From NCBI GenBank assembly GCA_009392775.1, contig VFFT01000100.1:1-8981 (forward strand): DNA of 8,981 nt, given 5' to 3'. The notes beneath the pieces were generated by a model. It searched no databases and was not told where the DNA came from. It saw nothing but the letters and a program-made list of their open reading frames with translations. A program made the position numbers and the translations under genes. Below, piece by piece: positions 7,828-8,981 of this stretch. Numbering within the stretch: position 1 is the stretch's first letter; each line of letters begins with the position of its first letter. This DNA comes from SAR202 cluster bacterium. GTDB lineage: Bacteria > Chloroflexota > Dehalococcoidia > UBA3495.

Positions 7828-8304
7828 ATGTTTACGTTTCCTAATCCCGTGAATGAAGTGGTTGCTCGTACCGTTGCGGGTTTCGTTCTGGTAACAGCTA
7901 TTGTCTATGTTACTACCAGTTCTTTCTGGGTGCTCGTGTTCCTTTTATCTGGGTTTTTAGTCAGGGTCGCTAGCGGTCCACGTTATAGCCCTACCGCATG
8001 GGTTGCGATCCATGTGATCGTCCCACGCTTACCTTTCGGCGACAAACCAGTTGCAGGACCTCCGAAGAGATTTGCTCAGGGAATCGGTGTCTTTATGGTG
8101 AGCGGTGCTGCTCTAGTATATTTGTGGGGATTCGAGTTGTATGCCAGTGGGTTAGTTGGGGTATTAATAGTGTTTGCGGCCTTGGAGTGTATTTTTGGAT
8201 TTTGCGCGGGATGTCACATATTCAGAGTATTGATGCGTCTTCGAATTATACCGGAATCCATCTGTATTGAATGTAATCTAATTGGTAAGGAAAATAATCG
8301 ATGA
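7828..8304 (+). CDS. DUF4395-type integral membrane protein with two CxxC pairs
   Basis: A 158-residue membrane protein that I recognise as the uncharacterised DUF4395 family by NPVNE near the N-terminus, ASGPRYSPTAW (48-58), GPPKRFAQGIG (77-87) and the signature FGFCAGC (123-129). Four hydrophobic helices are visible at about 14-30, 33-48, 85-101 and 106-125. Cys126-Ala-Gly-Cys129 sits at the end of the last helix, and a second pair, Cys146-Ile-Glu-Cys149, follows near the C-terminus. The two CxxC pairs suggest a membrane thiol relay or metal site; this is inference, since no function is established for the family. ATG 7828 is chosen because NPVNE then falls close to the start as in the family. 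TTG 7804 would add 8 residues, and neither has a good RBS. Its TGA stop overlaps the start of the selenoprotein candidate (ATGA at 8301-8304), implying translational coupling. Confidence 0.8.
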   Translation: MFTFPNPVNEVVARTVAGFVLVTAIVYVTTSSFWVLVFLLSGFLVRVASGPRYSPTAWVAIHVIVPRLPFGDKPVAGPPKRFAQGIGVFMVSGAALVYLWGFELYASGLVGVLIVFAALECIFGFCAGCHIFRVLMRLRIIPESICIECNLIGKENNR

Positions 8305-8918
8305 AGCGCGTTGGGAGCAGGGATAACGGAATAGTTACCAAGACCCACTTCCTTGTTCATGGATTACTTTGGATCAGTATTGTATGTATTATGGTTGGTG
8401 CACCAAGTTGTGTTAGTAAGGATGGACAAGATGGGATGCGTGCTAGCAAAGCAATCGGGTCGGGAACCGATGCAGATAACTGGCAAGCAACGTCAAAATA
8501 TAAACCGGTATATTCAATTACCCTTGGTAGTGGAGAGGTTGTCACACAAGCAGATTACCTGGCCAAGCAGCAACCATTGTTTCTGTTCTTTTTCAGCCCC
8601 AATTGAAGGAGTTGTGTTTCTGAGTTGCAGGAACTTAAGGTAATTCATTCTGAGTTTATCGGTTTGGTTGACATAATCGCTGTAGATATTACTCCAACCG
8701 TTTCCCTAGATGAGTTAGTAAACTTCGGTGAAACACAGGACTATCCCTGGCTAATGGGGCGGACCTCGAGAGATACTTTGCAGGATCTGGAAGTCTTCAC
8801 TCAGTCGACAAAGATTGGGATTGAGGCCGACGGGACACTAGCTTATCGGGAAGTAATGGGCGGTGGTAATGTTTCTGTTTGGCGGGAAGCGTTTACGCAA
8901 TTATCGCAGCAGGGATGA
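8301..8918 (+). CDS. Candidate selenoprotein: thioredoxin-fold (TlpA/Trx-like) protein with U-x-x-C motif, read through TGA 8604-8606
   Basis: One reading frame of 205 codons, interrupted only by TGA at codon 102. Upstream: a basic N-terminus (MKRVGSR..TK), a hydrophobic segment (about 17-35, LVHGLLWISIVCIMVGA) and Cys37 in a poor lipobox (APSC), so a membrane anchor, signal peptide or lipoprotein. A linker follows, then the strand QPLFLFFFSPN. Downstream: RSCVSELQELKVI, VDIIAVDITPTVS, and a late strand IGIEADGTLAYREVMGGG. The typical thioredoxin block FFA-x-WCxxC-xxEL-xxL aligns base for base, with TGA at the first Cys and Cys105 as the resolving Cys (U102-R-S-C105). ATG 8301 has AAGGAA 8 nt upstream and overlaps the DUF4395 stop. 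Expected role: extracytoplasmic thiol/disulfide or selenol redox. The usual cis-Pro before the penultimate strand appears replaced (QSTKIGI). Alternatives: a nonsense-mutated pseudogene or sequencing error. The intact downstream frame, exact position and hairpin favour Sec. Confidence 0.75.
8604..8606 (+). other. In-frame TGA, predicted selenocysteine codon
   Basis: The codon replaces the N-terminal redox Cys of a CxxC motif, the commonest site of Sec in redox selenoproteins. Codons on both sides are in the same frame and encode continuous thioredoxin-like sequence. TGA serves as the stop of clpC, the DUF4395 gene and this gene itself (8916-8918), so this is not a genome-wide TGA reassignment. 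Confidence 0.75.
8612..8638 (+). promoter_or_regulatory. Candidate bacterial SECIS hairpin
   Basis: Upper stem of seven pairs, GTTTCTG (8616-8622) with CAGGAAC (8628-8634), including one G-U pair, closing a 5-nt loop AGTTG (8623-8627). After a T-T mismatch (8615/8635) the lower stem continues with G8614-U8636, T8613-A8637 and T8612-A8638. The upper stem begins 9 nt and the loop 16 nt after the TGA, close to the E. coli fdhF geometry (11 and about 18 nt). The loop has G at its second position followed by U, as bacterial SECIS loops favour. It was found by eye without folding energy. Confidence 0.6.
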
Positions 8919-8954
8919 AGAAGGTATTGTAGATAAGGATCGTCTGAGGATAAA

Positions 8955-8981
8955 TTGAAAATATGCCTGGGGATCAGTCTT
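8955..8981 (+). CDS. Possible start of a further gene, cut by the window end
   Basis: GAGGA (8946-8950) precedes TTG 8955, which opens M-K-I-C-L-G-I-S-L, a basic then hydrophobic beginning like a membrane or exported protein. ATG 8963 in another frame (MPGDQS) is an alternative, 12 nt from the same GAGGA. Only 6-9 codons are visible, so this is little more than a hint. No terminator follows the thioredoxin-like gene, which leaves room for the operon to continue. Confidence 0.2.

Noticed and set aside
8604..8606. TGA reassigned to Trp genome-wide (code 4)
   Set aside because: TGA ends clpC, the DUF4395 gene and this gene itself, and Trp is encoded by TGG throughout. A Trp would also leave the motif without its first Cys.
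8301..8624. Two separate small genes (8301-8606 and 8625-8918) instead of one
   Set aside because: They are in the same frame, and the second would need a TTG start in the middle of a conserved thioredoxin helix with no proper RBS position. Together they make one complete thioredoxin fold, so a single recoded gene is the better reading.
7998..8643. Alternative-frame ORFs 7998-8270 and 8353-8643
   Set aside because: Both are fully covered by the DUF4395 and thioredoxin-like genes, whose family motifs fix the true frames.
1..8981. CRISPR arrays, insertion sequences, attachment sites
   Set aside because: No spaced direct repeats, transposase sequence or terminal inverted repeats were seen. The tRNA-Asn 3' end is not followed by an integrase or a repeated copy within the window.

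Overview
The window looks like a piece of chromosome from a moderate-GC free-living bacterium. I lean towards Chloroflexota (Dehalococcoidia/SAR202-like), because an HspR-type repressor, a ClpC-type unfoldase, a class-1 dihydroorotate dehydrogenase and a DUF4395 membrane protein occur together. That assignment is inference only. TGG is used for Trp, and TGA ends clpC and the DUF4395 gene, so TGA is a normal stop codon in this genome.

Layout. (1) 1-1931, plus strand: the 3' end of rpoC (RNA polymerase beta') with a long acidic tail, followed 30 nt later by pyrD. (2) 1989-5681, minus strand: a stress operon transcribed dnaJ/cbpA-like > hspR > clpC, convergent with pyrD. (3) 5682-5838: a divergent control region with a HAIR-like inverted repeat (HspR operator) that overlaps the -35 regions of both the dnaJ-hspR-clpC operon and the plus-strand hsp20 gene. 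This suggests one HspR switch for a small-heat-shock-protein, J-protein and ClpC module. (4) 6315-6507: a good sigma-A promoter, a tRNA-Asn(GTT) with encoded CCA, and a strong Rho-independent terminator. (5) 6545-8918, plus strand: an MFS transporter, a DUF4395 membrane protein with two CxxC pairs, and a membrane-anchored or secreted thioredoxin-fold protein. The last 63 bases may hold the first codons of another gene.

The main discovery candidate is the last complete gene (8301-8918). Its reading frame contains one in-frame TGA (8604-8606) exactly where the first Cys of the thioredoxin CxxC motif should be: FFSPN-[TGA]-RSC-VSELQEL. The frame continues unbroken for about 100 more thioredoxin-like residues. 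A hairpin with a 7-bp upper stem and an AGTTG loop starts 9 nt after the TGA, which fits a bacterial SECIS element. I read the gene as a selenoprotein with a UxxC redox motif. A conventional annotator would split it into two ORFs or call it a pseudogene. It overlaps the DUF4395 gene by ATGA, so the two are probably translationally coupled and may work together in extracytoplasmic thiol or selenol redox chemistry.
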